Positions 17,899 through 27,051 of a stretch of 64,000 bases of DNA are shown here, one piece after another. The translations under genes and the position numbers were made by a program. This stretch comes from Algoriphagus kandeliae (GTDB lineage: Bacteria; Bacteroidota; Bacteroidia; Cytophagales; Cyclobacteriaceae), in contig NZ_SPSB01000003.1 in NCBI RefSeq assembly GCF_004571135.1, positions 248,001-312,000 on the forward strand, written 5' to 3'. Position 1 is the first letter of the stretch; every line of letters begins with the position of its first letter. The notes under the pieces were generated by a model, which was not told the origin of the DNA, did no database searches, and saw nothing but the letters and a program-made list of their open reading frames with translations.

Positions 17899-18875
17899 TA
17901 TTGATCCTGATTTTGCGAAATAAAATTATCCCGAAGCCGAAAGTACGTACTGTCGATCAGATCTGATAGTTTATTCATCTTTATTTGCAAATTGTCCAAA
18001 TACTCATGCAATCCATAGTCGATGATTTCCCCTACTTCGGCAAACTCCAAATGAGAACGCAACTCACCGGCGGCTTTTTCAGCAGGATTGATAAAACCTC
18101 CATCTTTATTTCCCGAAATATGATGAAGGCAGGATTCTGCCTCTTTGAGACAATAGTAAATGGACCTCGGGAAATATTTATTCAGGACTAAAAATTCCAC
18201 CACATTCGAAGGATCAATATTCCCATACACTCTCCGATAGGTATTGAAACCTGTCACTGATTTCAATAAGGCCATCCAATGTAAAAAGTCCAAAGGAGTC
18301 CCAACATCTTGTCCGGATGGCAATAGAATATGATACTTCACGTCTAAAATTCTGGAAGTTTTATCTGCCCTCTCTAGAAATTGTCCCAATTGCCTGAAAT
18401 ACCAACCCTCTACACGAGCGACACTGCTATCAGCTATTCCATAGATTAAAAGAATCTGGTTTTTTACTTTTTCAAAGAATGGTCGGGGATCCACTTTTTT
18501 CCAGACTTTCTTTTCAACCCCTTCTTGCATCATCATATAAAGTTGATTGGTTTTTTCCCAAGTCTCCTTGCTGAGGTTTTCCCGAATGATTCGTGCATTT
18601 TCTCGAGCTCTGGAAATAGCTGAAAGCATGGAATTGGGGTTTTCTAAGTCAAAAGCCAAAAAGTACAAGACTTCATTCTTTTCAAACTTTTGATTTTTCG
18701 AAATGAATAAATCCCAATCTCCCGTAGCAGCTACCAAAGGCTGCCATTGCTCCTTCAAATCGACAGGGAGATCCTGCATTAAATTAAAATTGACATCGAT
18801 GAATCGAGCATAGTTTTCAGCTCGCTCCAGATACCTTCCCAACCAATAAATATGATTTGCAACTCGGCTTAACAT
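17898..18875 (-). CDS. Alpha-E domain protein of the Anbu operon
   Basis: A 325-residue, almost wholly alpha-helical protein with the characteristic family start MLSRVANHIYWLGRYLERAENYARFIDVN. Alpha-E proteins are named for conserved Glu residues in the helical bundle (here in YLERAENYAR and the later FLERADKTSRILD repeat) and always accompany the circularly permuted ATP-grasp, in some genomes as a fusion. It is thought to serve as a partner or acceptor-binding subunit; no catalytic role is proven. It starts 11 bases after the ATP-grasp stop and overlaps the Anbu start by one base. Confidence 0.93.
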   Translation of the reverse strand: MLSRVANHIYWLGRYLERAENYARFIDVNFNLMQDLPVDLKEQWQPLVAATGDWDLFISKNQKFEKNEVLYFLAFDLENPNSMLSAISRARENARIIRENLSKETWEKTNQLYMMMQEGVEKKVWKKVDPRPFFEKVKNQILLIYGIADSSVARVEGWYFRQLGQFLERADKTSRILDVKYHILLPSGQDVGTPLDFLHWMALLKSVTGFNTYRRVYGNIDPSNVVEFLVLNKYFPRSIYYCLKEAESCLHHISGNKDGGFINPAEKAAGELRSHLEFAEVGEIIDYGLHEYLDNLQIKMNKLSDLIDSTYFRLRDNFISQNQDQ

Positions 18876-18886
18876 TTCTTCGATGA

Positions 18887-20317
18887 TTAATTATACAAAA
18901 CCCAAGTATCCTTACTCCCTCCACCTTGGGAGCTATTGACTACTAAGGAACCCTTCCTGAGTGCCACTCGCGTCAAAGCGCCGGGGATCACCTCAATCTC
19001 CTTTCCATAAAGAATATAGGGCCTCAAATCTACATGGCGTCCCTCCAGCCCTCCTTCTTCACAAAGAGTAGGAACAGTGGAAAGGGAAAGTGTCGGCTGG
19101 GCAATGTAATTGTTCGGGTTAGATTTGATCAATTCTTTGAATTTTGCATGCTCTTCTTTGGTGGCTTTCGGCCCGATGAGCATTCCATATCCTCCCGCTG
19201 CATTGGTTTCTTTCACAACCAACTCTTCAATATGATCTAAGACATACTGCCTGTCTTTATCCTCTCTGCATAGGTAAGTAGGAACATTATTCAGAATCGG
19301 ATCCTCATCAAGATAGTATTTGATGATTTTTGGAACATAAGCATACACAGCCTTATCATCTGCCACTCCCGTTCCAGGAGCATTGGCGAGGGCAATATTT
19401 CCAGCTTTATAGGCATTGAAAATTCCAGGAACACCAAGCATAGAATCCGGTCTGAAAGTCAAAGGGTCAAGGAAAACATCATCTATCCTCCTGTAAAGCA
19501 CATCAATTTGCTGCAATCCATGGGTAGTCTGCATGAAAACCTTATTATCCTCCACAATGAGATCGACCCCATTGACCAACTCCACTCCCATTTGCAAGGC
19601 TAAATAGGAATGCTCATAGTAGGCAGAATTGTAAATCCCAGGCGTCAAAACTCCTACAATCGGCTTGGCTTTATTACTCAGAAACTGGAGCATTCTTAAA
19701 AGCTTGGCAGGATAATCTGAAACAGGCATTACCCCACCTTTATTGAATAAATTGGGGAAAGCTCGCTTGATGATTTCTCTACTTTCTAGCATATAAGACA
19801 CTCCGGAAGGACAGCGTAAATTGTCTTCGAGAATGTAATATTCCCCATCCTTATTTTTTATTAGATCCGTACCGGTTATGTGACACCATATTCCTTTGGG
19901 AGGAGTCAATCCAATACAAGGCTTCAGAAAATCTTTAGAACCTAAAATCAAGTCACTGGGAACGATTCCGTCTTTTAGGATTTTTTGTTCATTATAAATA
20001 TCCTGAAGAAATAAATTCAGGGCATAAGTTCGCTGCTTAAGTCCAGCCTCTAGCTTTTTCCATTCCTCATTTGGGATGATTCGGGGAACAATGTCTAGAT
20101 GAAGAATTTTTTCCAAACCCTGATTGTCGTGATAGACATTGAATGTCATCCCCATTGCTCGCTGTGTTTGATTAGCAGAGAACTGGAGATGATTCATCTT
20201 TTTAAACGGCGTTTTTTTCAGGTTTTGAAAAAACTCTTGGTAATGAGGCCTAACATCCCCTTCGGGTGTAAACATCTCATCGTAATGCTCTTTGGATTGA
20301 TATCCTTCTATCTTCAT
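18887..20317 (-). CDS. Circularly permuted ATP-grasp ligase of the Anbu operon
   Basis: A 476-residue circularly permuted type 2 ATP-grasp protein (DUF404/DUF407 family), related to glutathionylspermidine synthetase. It shows the family signatures YYILEDNLRCPSGVSYMLESR, LTPGIYNSAYYEHSYLA, the NAPGTGVADDKAVYAYVPK segment and VVKETNAAGGYGMLIGP (glycine-rich ATP loop), with VDLRPYILYG near the end. Such enzymes couple ATP hydrolysis to acyl-phosphate formation and amide-bond synthesis. It is the first gene of the operon with Alpha-E, Anbu and transglutaminase and probably builds the amide-linked compound or tag they process. No product is known. Confidence 0.93.
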   Translation of the reverse strand: MKIEGYQSKEHYDEMFTPEGDVRPHYQEFFQNLKKTPFKKMNHLQFSANQTQRAMGMTFNVYHDNQGLEKILHLDIVPRIIPNEEWKKLEAGLKQRTYALNLFLQDIYNEQKILKDGIVPSDLILGSKDFLKPCIGLTPPKGIWCHITGTDLIKNKDGEYYILEDNLRCPSGVSYMLESREIIKRAFPNLFNKGGVMPVSDYPAKLLRMLQFLSNKAKPIVGVLTPGIYNSAYYEHSYLALQMGVELVNGVDLIVEDNKVFMQTTHGLQQIDVLYRRIDDVFLDPLTFRPDSMLGVPGIFNAYKAGNIALANAPGTGVADDKAVYAYVPKIIKYYLDEDPILNNVPTYLCREDKDRQYVLDHIEELVVKETNAAGGYGMLIGPKATKEEHAKFKELIKSNPNNYIAQPTLSLSTVPTLCEEGGLEGRHVDLRPYILYGKEIEVIPGALTRVALRKGSLVVNSSQGGGSKDTWVLYN

Positions 20318-20443
20318 ACAGTTTAAAAATTAAGAGTCGCACAATAAGTTAGAACAAATACAGAATATTCCAAAACGATAAAATATTTAACAAATCAGTA
20401 ATTAATTCGATCATTTAATGCTAGAAAATCAGCTTACTTTAAA

Positions 20444-20459
20444 TTTTTATAGAAATTTG
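20444..20459 (+). promoter_or_regulatory. Shared promoter-region 16-mer (yitT copy)
   Basis: TTTTTATAGAAATTTG, 40 bases before the YitT-family start. The identical 16-mer is at 44798-44813, 47 bases before the YceI lipoprotein gene. The position suggests a common promoter or regulator site; it does not fit the usual TAnnTTTG spacing exactly. Confidence 0.35.
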
Positions 20460-20498
20460 AAAAAGATCTGAATTCCTATTTTTCTCTTATTTTCGGAA

Positions 20499-21401
20499 AT
20501 GGTAAATCAACTCCTCAATATCCCCAATTCAGCTAGGGCTAAAAAAATAATCATTTGGCGGCAGGTGAAAGATGTGCTTTTCATTGGGATCGGAGTAGTC
20601 ATGGCGAGTATTGGCCTGAAAGGGTTTCTCCTTCCCAATGGCTTTTTTGATGGAGGAGCAATGGGAGTTTCCCTCTTACTAGAAATTTTGACTCCGATCG
20701 ATCTTTCCTTCTTGATTATCTTAGTCAACCTTCCCTTCATCTATTTAGGCTACAAACAGCTTTCATTCCGGTTTGCGGTAAAAAGCACCTTGGCGATTTT
20801 CGCTCTCGCGCTTCTTGTTCATTATATCGAACTCCCCATTATTACAGCTGATAAATTACTGATTGCTGTTTTCGGAGGGTTTTTTCTGGGAAGTGGAATT
20901 GGCTTTGCGATTCGGGGTGGCGCAGTTATCGATGGTACTGAAGTATTGGCAATTCAGGTTTCCCGTCGCTCCAGCTTGACAGTAGGTGACTTTATAACCG
21001 TATTCAATGTCTTCCTTTTTATTGTTGCAGCTTTCTTGGTTGGATTGGAAACGGCCATGTATTCCATGTTGACTTATTTTTCAGCTTCTCGAACGGTGGA
21101 TTTTCTAATTAATGGCGTAGAAGAATACATTGGTGTAATGATCATTTCTGACTTTGCAGATGACATCAAAAGCAAAGTCACCTATGATTTGGGTCGTGGG
21201 GTAACTGCTTTTAAAGCAGATGGAGGATTTGGAGAAAAAGCAAAAAATCCTGACCGAAACGTCCTTTTCACAGTAGTGACGCGACTGGAGGTTACACGAG
21301 TCTTAACAGAAATCGAAAAAATAGACCCCAAGGCTTTTGTGATTCAATATCCAATCAAGGATACCAAGGGAGGAATGATAAAGAAAAGACCTTTGCATTG
21401 A
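20499..21401 (+). CDS. YitT family membrane protein (DUF161 + DUF2179)
   Basis: A 300-residue inner-membrane protein. Five or six TMs cover residues about 25-205, with the family motif GLKGFLLPNGFFDGGAMGVSLLLE near the first helices and the repeat-like FFLGSGIGFAIRGGAVIDGTEVLA. The soluble C-terminal DUF2179 domain (about 215-295) contains YDLGRGVTAFKADGGF and VLFTVVTRLEVTRVL, typical of the family. The function is unknown; DUF161 is distantly related to transporters. It is monocistronic, facing metG across a nested inverted repeat. Confidence 0.9.
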   Translation: MVNQLLNIPNSARAKKIIIWRQVKDVLFIGIGVVMASIGLKGFLLPNGFFDGGAMGVSLLLEILTPIDLSFLIILVNLPFIYLGYKQLSFRFAVKSTLAIFALALLVHYIELPIITADKLLIAVFGGFFLGSGIGFAIRGGAVIDGTEVLAIQVSRRSSLTVGDFITVFNVFLFIVAAFLVGLETAMYSMLTYFSASRTVDFLINGVEEYIGVMIISDFADDIKSKVTYDLGRGVTAFKADGGFGEKAKNPDRNVLFTVVTRLEVTRVLTEIEKIDPKAFVIQYPIKDTKGGMIKKRPLH

Positions 21402-21419
21402 TCTTTGATATCAAGATGT

Positions 21420-21538
21420 AAGTATCAAAAAATTAGAGTTTTGATTTATAAAAAAAAGTAAAAAGGCTGTTTCAGAAATTATATCTGCCACGTAGAGTAC
21501 ATGACAAAAACATCTGAGACAGCCTAATTTTGATACTT
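21420..21538. repeat. Nested inverted repeat between convergent genes
   Basis: Two nested arm pairs are visible. The outer arms are AAGTATCAAAA (21420-21430) and TTTTGATACTT (21528-21538), a perfect 11-base match. The inner arms are AGGCTGTTTCAGA (21464-21476) and TCTGAGACAGCCT (21513-21525), 13 bases with one G-U type mismatch. An A-rich run left of the inner arm would serve as a T-run on the minus strand. The element lies between the yitT and metG stops, so a bidirectional terminator is the simplest reading; a small mobile-element remnant is an alternative. Confidence 0.55.
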
Positions 21539-21557
21539 GATACCAGATACTCGGTAC

Positions 21558-23615
21558 TTAAGAAATCGTCGATCCACTCGCAGTACCTTCGTGAGGTACA
21601 AGCAGCTTCAACTTTCCATCTTTGTCTTCTGCCATCAGAATCATTCCTTCGGATTCGATTCCCATCATTTTTCTTGGAGCCAGGTTGATCAACATGGTCA
21701 CTTGCTTTCCAACCAAAAACTCAGGCTCAAAATGCTCGGCAACCCCACTCAAAACTGTCCGATGGCCAAGTCCGGTATCCACTTTCAACTTGATCAATTT
21801 CTTGGACTTCGGCATTTTTTCAGCTTCCAATACAGTCACCACCCGCATATCCAATTTTGCAAAGTCATCATAGGTGATAATATCCTTCATTGGAGCAACA
21901 GGGGCATTTGCATCTTCATTCATTTTTTTAGCGTCTAGTAATTTTTGAACTTGTTTTTCTACGGTTTCGTCTTCAATCTTTTCGAATAACAATTCTGCTT
22001 TCCCGATTACTTTTCCCGGAGAAAGCAATTCAGAGTTTCCAGCCAACTCCCATTTTGATTCACTCATTCCGAACAATTCATACAATTTCGCAGCTGTGAA
22101 TGGCAAGAATGGCTCGGAAACTATCGCCAAGTTTGCAGCGATATTCAAAGCAATATTCAGGATGGTTTCAGTTCGCTTTTCATCCGTTTTGATGGTTTTC
22201 CAAGGTTCTGTGTCAGCCAAATATTTATTTCCCAATCGGGCCAAATCCATCATCAACCCAAGTGCTTCCCGGAAACGGAACCGCTCGATGGAAGAAGCAA
22301 TTTTCTCAGGAAACTCAGCCAAAGCTGCCAAGACTTCCTCGTCATAAGCTGTCAAAGCCCCCCTCAAAGGAATAACCCCTTGGTAATATTTGTGAGTTAA
22401 CACGACAGCACGATTGACAAAATTCCCATAGATGGCTACCAACTCTGAATTATTTCGAGACTGAAAATCCTTCCAGGTGAAATCATTATCCTTGGTCTCA
22501 GGAGCATTTGCGGTCAATACATACCGTAATACATCCTGCTTACCAGGAAATTCCTCTAGGTATTCATGTAACCAAACCGCCCAGTTTCTAGACGTAGAAA
22601 TTTTATCTCCTTCGAGATTTAGGAATTCATTGGCTGGCACATTGTCCGGTAAAATGTAATCTCCATGCGTCTTCAAAATAGCTGGGAAAATGATGCAGTG
22701 GAATACGATATTGTCCTTTCCTATAAAATGTACCAGTTGGGTATCCTCATCCTTCCAGTAGGGCTCCCAATCCTTTCCATTTTCAGCAGCCCATTCCTTG
22801 GTAGAAGAAATGTATCCGATCGGCGCATCAAACCATACATATAAGACTTTTCCTTCTGCATCTGGTAAAGGGACTTTGATTCCCCAATCCATATCTCTTG
22901 TCATGGAACGAGCCTGAAGTCCTTCTCCAGCTTCCAACCAAGAGCGACATTGTCCAAGCACATTGTTTTTCCAATCGTTACCGTGCTCTTCCAAGATCCA
23001 TTTCTTCAGAAAATCAGAATACCGAGCTAAATCCAAAAACCAATGCTTGGTTTCTTTCAAAACCGGTTTGCTTCCACTCAGCTTTGAGCGAGGGTTAATA
23101 AGTTCGGTAGGGCTTAGCGAAGATCCACATTTTTCACATTGATCCCCATAAGCATTTTCAAATCCACACTTGGGACAGGTACCCTCAATATAGCGGTCAG
23201 CCAAAAACTGTCCCGCCTCCTCATCATAATATTGCTCTGTACTTTGCTCTAAAAATTCTCCTTTTTCGTAGAGATCTTTGAAAAATCCCTGAGCAGTTTC
23301 GTGATGAATCGGTGCAGAGGTGCGGGAATAGTGATCAAAAGAAATCCCAAATTCTTCAAAACTCTTTTTCATTAAGCCATGGAAATGGTCAACCACTTCC
23401 TGAGGCGTTTTTCCTTCCTTCCGGGCTTTGATGGTAATTGCTACTCCATGCTCATCCGATCCGCAAACATACAGCACATCTTTGCCTTGGGATCGCAAAA
23501 AACGGGCATAAATATCAGATGGGACATAACAACCTGCCAAATGTCCGATATGCAATGGCCCATTGGCATAAGGCAATGCAGAAGTAATCGTATAGCGTTT
23601 GAAAGATTTATTCAT
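21558..23615 (-). CDS. metG: Methionyl-tRNA synthetase
   Basis: A 685-residue class I aminoacyl-tRNA synthetase that charges tRNA-Met. HIGH motif: [16 protein letters not shown]; the KMSKS-equivalent is [12 protein letters not shown]. The zinc knuckle has two CxxC pairs ([18 protein letters not shown]). The anticodon-binding helical domain follows, and a C-terminal EMAP/OB tRNA-binding domain starts near residue 580 ([34 protein letters not shown]). Length and domain order are normal for the long dimeric bacterial form. A minus-strand TATCTTTG at 23650-23657 is a suitable -7 box with a short leader. Confidence 0.98.
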   Translation of the reverse strand: MNKSFKRYTITSALPYANGPLHIGHLAGCYVPSDIYARFLRSQGKDVLYVCGSDEHGVAITIKARKEGKTPQEVVDHFHGLMKKSFEEFGISFDHYSRTSAPIHHETAQGFFKDLYEKGEFLEQSTEQYYDEEAGQFLADRYIEGTCPKCGFENAYGDQCEKCGSSLSPTELINPRSKLSGSKPVLKETKHWFLDLARYSDFLKKWILEEHGNDWKNNVLGQCRSWLEAGEGLQARSMTRDMDWGIKVPLPDAEGKVLYVWFDAPIGYISSTKEWAAENGKDWEPYWKDEDTQLVHFIGKDNIVFHCIIFPAILKTHGDYILPDNVPANEFLNLEGDKISTSRNWAVWLHEYLEEFPGKQDVLRYVLTANAPETKDNDFTWKDFQSRNNSELVAIYGNFVNRAVVLTHKYYQGVIPLRGALTAYDEEVLAALAEFPEKIASSIERFRFREALGLMMDLARLGNKYLADTEPWKTIKTDEKRTETILNIALNIAANLAIVSEPFLPFTAAKLYELFGMSESKWELAGNSELLSPGKVIGKAELLFEKIEDETVEKQVQKLLDAKKMNEDANAPVAPMKDIITYDDFAKLDMRVVTVLEAEKMPKSKKLIKLKVDTGLGHRTVLSGVAEHFEPEFLVGKQVTMLINLAPRKMMGIESEGMILMAEDKDGKLKLLVPHEGTASGSTIS

Positions 23616-23649
23616 TGAAAAAGGAGGGTGTTTCGTTCAAATCAGGTCG

Positions 23650-23657
23650 CAAAGATA
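23650..23657 (-). promoter_or_regulatory. Bacteroidota-type -7 box before metG
   Basis: TATCTTTG on the minus strand, an exact fit to TAnnTTTG, with 34 bases to the metG start codon. A TTTG lies upstream at 23673-23676 but is closer than the usual -33 spacing, so only the -7 element is convincing. Confidence 0.45.
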
Positions 23658-23676
23658 GGGAAATCATCTTTTCAAA

Positions 23677-24309
23677 TCAGGCATTCTCGAATTCAGCTCT
23701 AGCCTCATCTGTCATTATTCCATTGTATATAATCGTAATTGCCTGATCAAAGATATCAGCAGCTGGAATTCGCATGTCTTTTTGAATCGATTCAGGAAAA
23801 CCTGCTCGAAATTCCGGGTCTAGCAAAGAGCGGACCGCACTAGCATACATCATAACCACCAAGCCTACATTGAGGTTAGACTTAACCAATCCTTGATCCC
23901 TTCCCTCTTGAATCAATCGCTGAAATCTCATAAATGCTGATTCATTGATATACTCCATCAAATCTTCCCAAACTTCTGGAGCATGCTCTCGAAGATCTTC
24001 GAAAAGTTCAGGATTAATAGGAGCCAAATAATTCGCAACAACCGATAAGCTGGACTTTAATTTCAAATGAAATGGAATATAGCGGTTGTCTAAAATCGCC
24101 TCCACCTTGGCTGTCATACGAAGTTTTAGCTTTTCAAAAGCAGCTGACAGTAATTCCGATTTGGAGGGAAAAAATTTATACAAAGTTTTCTTACTCATCC
24201 CCAAAGCCTGCGCAATATCATCTACTGTGGTATGACGATAGCCTTTCTCTAAAAAAAGCTCGTATGCAGCGTCAATGATCTTTGCTTCCTGATTTGATTT
24301 TTGAGTCAT
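23677..24309 (-). CDS. TetR/AcrR family transcriptional regulator
   Basis: A 210-residue regulator from the ATG at 24309 (a longer frame to 24366 exists, but the family normally begins a few residues before the HTH). The N-terminal TetR domain is clear: IIDAAYELFLEKGYRHTTVDDIAQALGMSKKTLYKFFPSKSELL. The C-terminal ligand/dimer domain is all-helical and of unknown specificity. It is divergent from ligA, which begins about 115 bases away. There is no adjacent transporter or enzyme to suggest its target. Confidence 0.9.
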   Translation of the reverse strand: MTQKSNQEAKIIDAAYELFLEKGYRHTTVDDIAQALGMSKKTLYKFFPSKSELLSAAFEKLKLRMTAKVEAILDNRYIPFHLKLKSSLSVVANYLAPINPELFEDLREHAPEVWEDLMEYINESAFMRFQRLIQEGRDQGLVKSNLNVGLVVMMYASAVRSLLDPEFRAGFPESIQKDMRIPAADIFDQAITIIYNGIMTDEARAEFENA

Positions 24310-24422
24310 TTGAAAATTCAGGGAATGAAACTTGGCAAAGGTAAAATCTACTTGAAACTTTTCCACCTTACAACTTTACAAGCTTCCAACTTCGACTTAA
24401 TTTAGCTATCATTTTAAAAATC

Positions 24423-26882
24423 ATGACTCATCAGGAAGCTAAGAAACGGATCGCCGAACTAACCAAAGAAATCAACTACCACAATCACCTTTACTATCAG
24501 GAAAGCCGAATCGAAATCTCTGACTTTGAATTCGATCAATTGCTGGAGGAACTGATCCGTTTGGAGACGGAATTCCCAGATCTTTTAGACCCTGATAGTC
24601 CAAGTCAACGAGTAGGCGGAACGATCACGAAGGAATTCAAAACCGTCGTTCATGAATATAAAATGCTTTCTCTTGGAAACACCTATACCATCGAAGAGCT
24701 ACAGGCTTTTGATGAGCGGGTCGAAAAAGGATTGGGGTCAACTGATTATGAATATTTCTGCGAACTCAAATTCGATGGAGTAGCCATCAGCCTAGTGTAT
24801 GAGGATGGAAAATTAGTTCGCGCAGTAACTCGCGGTGATGGAACCAAAGGGGATGATGTCACAGCCAATGTTCGGACTATCCAAAACATCCCATTGACAG
24901 TTTCCGGAAAACACGTTCCAAAGAAATTTGAAGTAAGAGGGGAAATTTTCCTTCCAATCCGGGAGTTTGAAAAAATAAATGCAGAACGGGAAAAGAAAGG
25001 GGAAGCTTTACTAGCCAATCCTCGGAATGCAGCTTCCGGAACGCTTAAAATGCAAGATAGCAGCATTGTTGCCAAGCGCCGACTGAACTGCTGCCTCTAT
25101 CAACTTCTTGGTGAAGATTTGGGAATTAAAACCCACTCTGAAGCCATTCATTTGATTGAAAGTTGGGGTTTTAATGTCTCCCAAACTTATCAGAAAGCAA
25201 AAAACCTAAATCAGGTACTTGAATATATTGAGAAATGGCGAGAAGGACGCCATCACCTTCCCATGGAAACGGATGGAGTGGTCCTCAAAATCAACGACTA
25301 CGATCAGCGGGAAGAATTGGGATTTACAGCCAAAAACCCTCGCTGGGCCATTGCCTATAAATACAAAGCCGAAAGTGCAGAGACCGAATTACTTTCTATC
25401 ACCTATCAGGTAGGAAGAACCGGGGCTATTACGCCAGTTGCTAATCTCTTACCAGTCAGCCTAGCTGGAACGACAGTAAAGCGGGCATCCCTTCACAATG
25501 CAAACGAGATTCAAAGACTTGGAATCTATGAAGGTGATACCCTTTTTGTTGAGAAGGGCGGTGAAATCATACCAAAAATCACCGGCGTGGATGTAAGCAT
25601 GAGAAAAGCTCATGCTAAACCTATACATTACATCGATTCCTGTCCAGAATGTGGCACCAAACTGGTAAGAAAAGAGGGTGAGGCAAAACACTTTTGCCCA
25701 AATGCCGAAACTTGTCCTCCACAGATTCTGGGACGAATTGAGCATTTTGTTTCAAAGCGAGCCATGGATATTGACTCCTTAGGTACAGAGCGAATTCGGG
25801 CTTTGATCGATCAGGATTTTATAAAAAATTACGCTGACATCTATGACCTAGAATCCAAGGAAAAGGAACTGCTTGGATTGGAAATGAGTCATGACCAATA
25901 CGAAAAAGAGGAAAGCGGCTTGCTTTACATAACCCTAGAAAAAGCCCTTTTCGCACTTACAGAACAGATTTCATTCAAACAAATTCAGGATTTCTTGCAG
26001 GAAGCTGCCGAGCTCCCACTTTTTGAGACATTAAAAGCCTTCCAAGAAAAAATCAGGAAATGGAAAAAGAAAGTACCTTCCAATGTGGGGATGGTGGAGC
26101 TGCTGATCAATACCCTCAAGGATCATCATGAGCTTCCGAAAATGGAAGATTATGTGCCTGTAGCTGTTGTTTTGGACATATTCCTAGGAAGACTTGTTGA
26201 GTTTTCAGATTTATTAAAAGCTAGCAAGAAGGAAGGCACTATTCATGGAATCATCCTTCGGCTTGATTTGGATTTGCCAAATGAATTGCGGGAGCGAATC
26301 AAAAAGCTAAAAGCCAATACCTTCCAAGAAGGAGTCATTTCCAATATGCTAGATGGAATCAAAGCATCTAAAGAACAGCCTTTTGAAAAGGTTCTTTTTG
26401 CACTAGGAATCCGAAATATTGGTGAAAATACAGCCCAACTCCTAGCTCGTCATTTTGGAAGTATAGAAAAGCTGCAAGATGCAAGTGCCGAACAGCTATT
26501 GGAAATCAATGGCGTCGGAGACATCCTAGTTCAGAGTATTCAGGACTTTTTTGAAAATTCAGAAAACCAAAACCTGATTCAAAGGCTTAAAAACCATGGA
26601 CTGCACTTTGAGATTCAGGAAGACTTAAACGTCGTAAAAAGCCAGGTTTTAGCAGGAAAGCGAATTTTGGCATCCGGTAAACTCCAAAACTTCAAGCGAG
26701 ATGAAATTGTGGATTTTGTTCAAGCACATGGAGGCCAATACATTTCTTCCGTTTCCAAAAACCTAGACTTTATCATCGAAGGGGAAGGCATGGGGCCAAG
26801 CAAAAAAGAGAAAGCTGAAAAGCTTGGAATTCCAATGATTTCTGAGGAAGAGTTTTTGGATATGGTGGGTTCGACTTCATAA
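24423..26882 (+). CDS. ligA: NAD-dependent DNA ligase with a large insertion
   Basis: An 819-residue ligase that seals nicks in replication and repair. Domain order: Ia and nucleotidyltransferase with catalytic Lys116 in CELKFDG and motif VTRGDGTKGDDVT; OB fold (VGRTGAITPVANL); four-Cys zinc finger (Cys407, 410, 425, 431); helix-hairpin-helix domain (about 655-715, FALGIRNIGENTAQLLARHF); and BRCT (about 743-815). Usual LigA length is near 670. The excess is an insertion of about 145 residues (roughly 488-632) between the zinc finger/first HhH piece and the FQEGVISNMLDGIKASK helix; it is mostly helical and charged, with no motif I know. All catalytic parts remain intact. Confidence 0.97.
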   Translation: MTHQEAKKRIAELTKEINYHNHLYYQESRIEISDFEFDQLLEELIRLETEFPDLLDPDSPSQRVGGTITKEFKTVVHEYKMLSLGNTYTIEELQAFDERVEKGLGSTDYEYFCELKFDGVAISLVYEDGKLVRAVTRGDGTKGDDVTANVRTIQNIPLTVSGKHVPKKFEVRGEIFLPIREFEKINAEREKKGEALLANPRNAASGTLKMQDSSIVAKRRLNCCLYQLLGEDLGIKTHSEAIHLIESWGFNVSQTYQKAKNLNQVLEYIEKWREGRHHLPMETDGVVLKINDYDQREELGFTAKNPRWAIAYKYKAESAETELLSITYQVGRTGAITPVANLLPVSLAGTTVKRASLHNANEIQRLGIYEGDTLFVEKGGEIIPKITGVDVSMRKAHAKPIHYIDSCPECGTKLVRKEGEAKHFCPNAETCPPQILGRIEHFVSKRAMDIDSLGTERIRALIDQDFIKNYADIYDLESKEKELLGLEMSHDQYEKEESGLLYITLEKALFALTEQISFKQIQDFLQEAAELPLFETLKAFQEKIRKWKKKVPSNVGMVELLINTLKDHHELPKMEDYVPVAVVLDIFLGRLVEFSDLLKASKKEGTIHGIILRLDLDLPNELRERIKKLKANTFQEGVISNMLDGIKASKEQPFEKVLFALGIRNIGENTAQLLARHFGSIEKLQDASAEQLLEINGVGDILVQSIQDFFENSENQNLIQRLKNHGLHFEIQEDLNVVKSQVLAGKRILASGKLQNFKRDEIVDFVQAHGGQYISSVSKNLDFIIEGEGMGPSKKEKAEKLGIPMISEEEFLDMVGSTS

Positions 26883-27020
26883 AATATTATCTAAAAATAT
26901 AAGCGAAATTGGCTTGGCCTTTCACCAATAATTGGACGGAAAGTCATAGCCATCTCTTCAAAAATTCAAAGATCCCTACCCTATTTTTGACGATCGGTCC
27001 ATTCAAAATGCAGAAGACCT

Positions 27021-27028
27021 TATCTTTG
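27021..27028 (+). promoter_or_regulatory. -7 box before dapA
   Basis: TATCTTTG, an exact TAnnTTTG match, 23 bases before the ATG at 27052. It favours the 27052 start, because the alternative ATG at 27043 would leave a leader of only about eight bases. No good -33 TTTG is seen at the expected distance. Confidence 0.45.
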
Positions 27029-27051
27029 CACCTCGAATCTGAATGCGAACC

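Noticed and set aside
21531-21560. GATAC-rich stretch as a CRISPR-like or tandem repeat
   Set aside because: Only three imperfect short copies with irregular spacing; no array structure.
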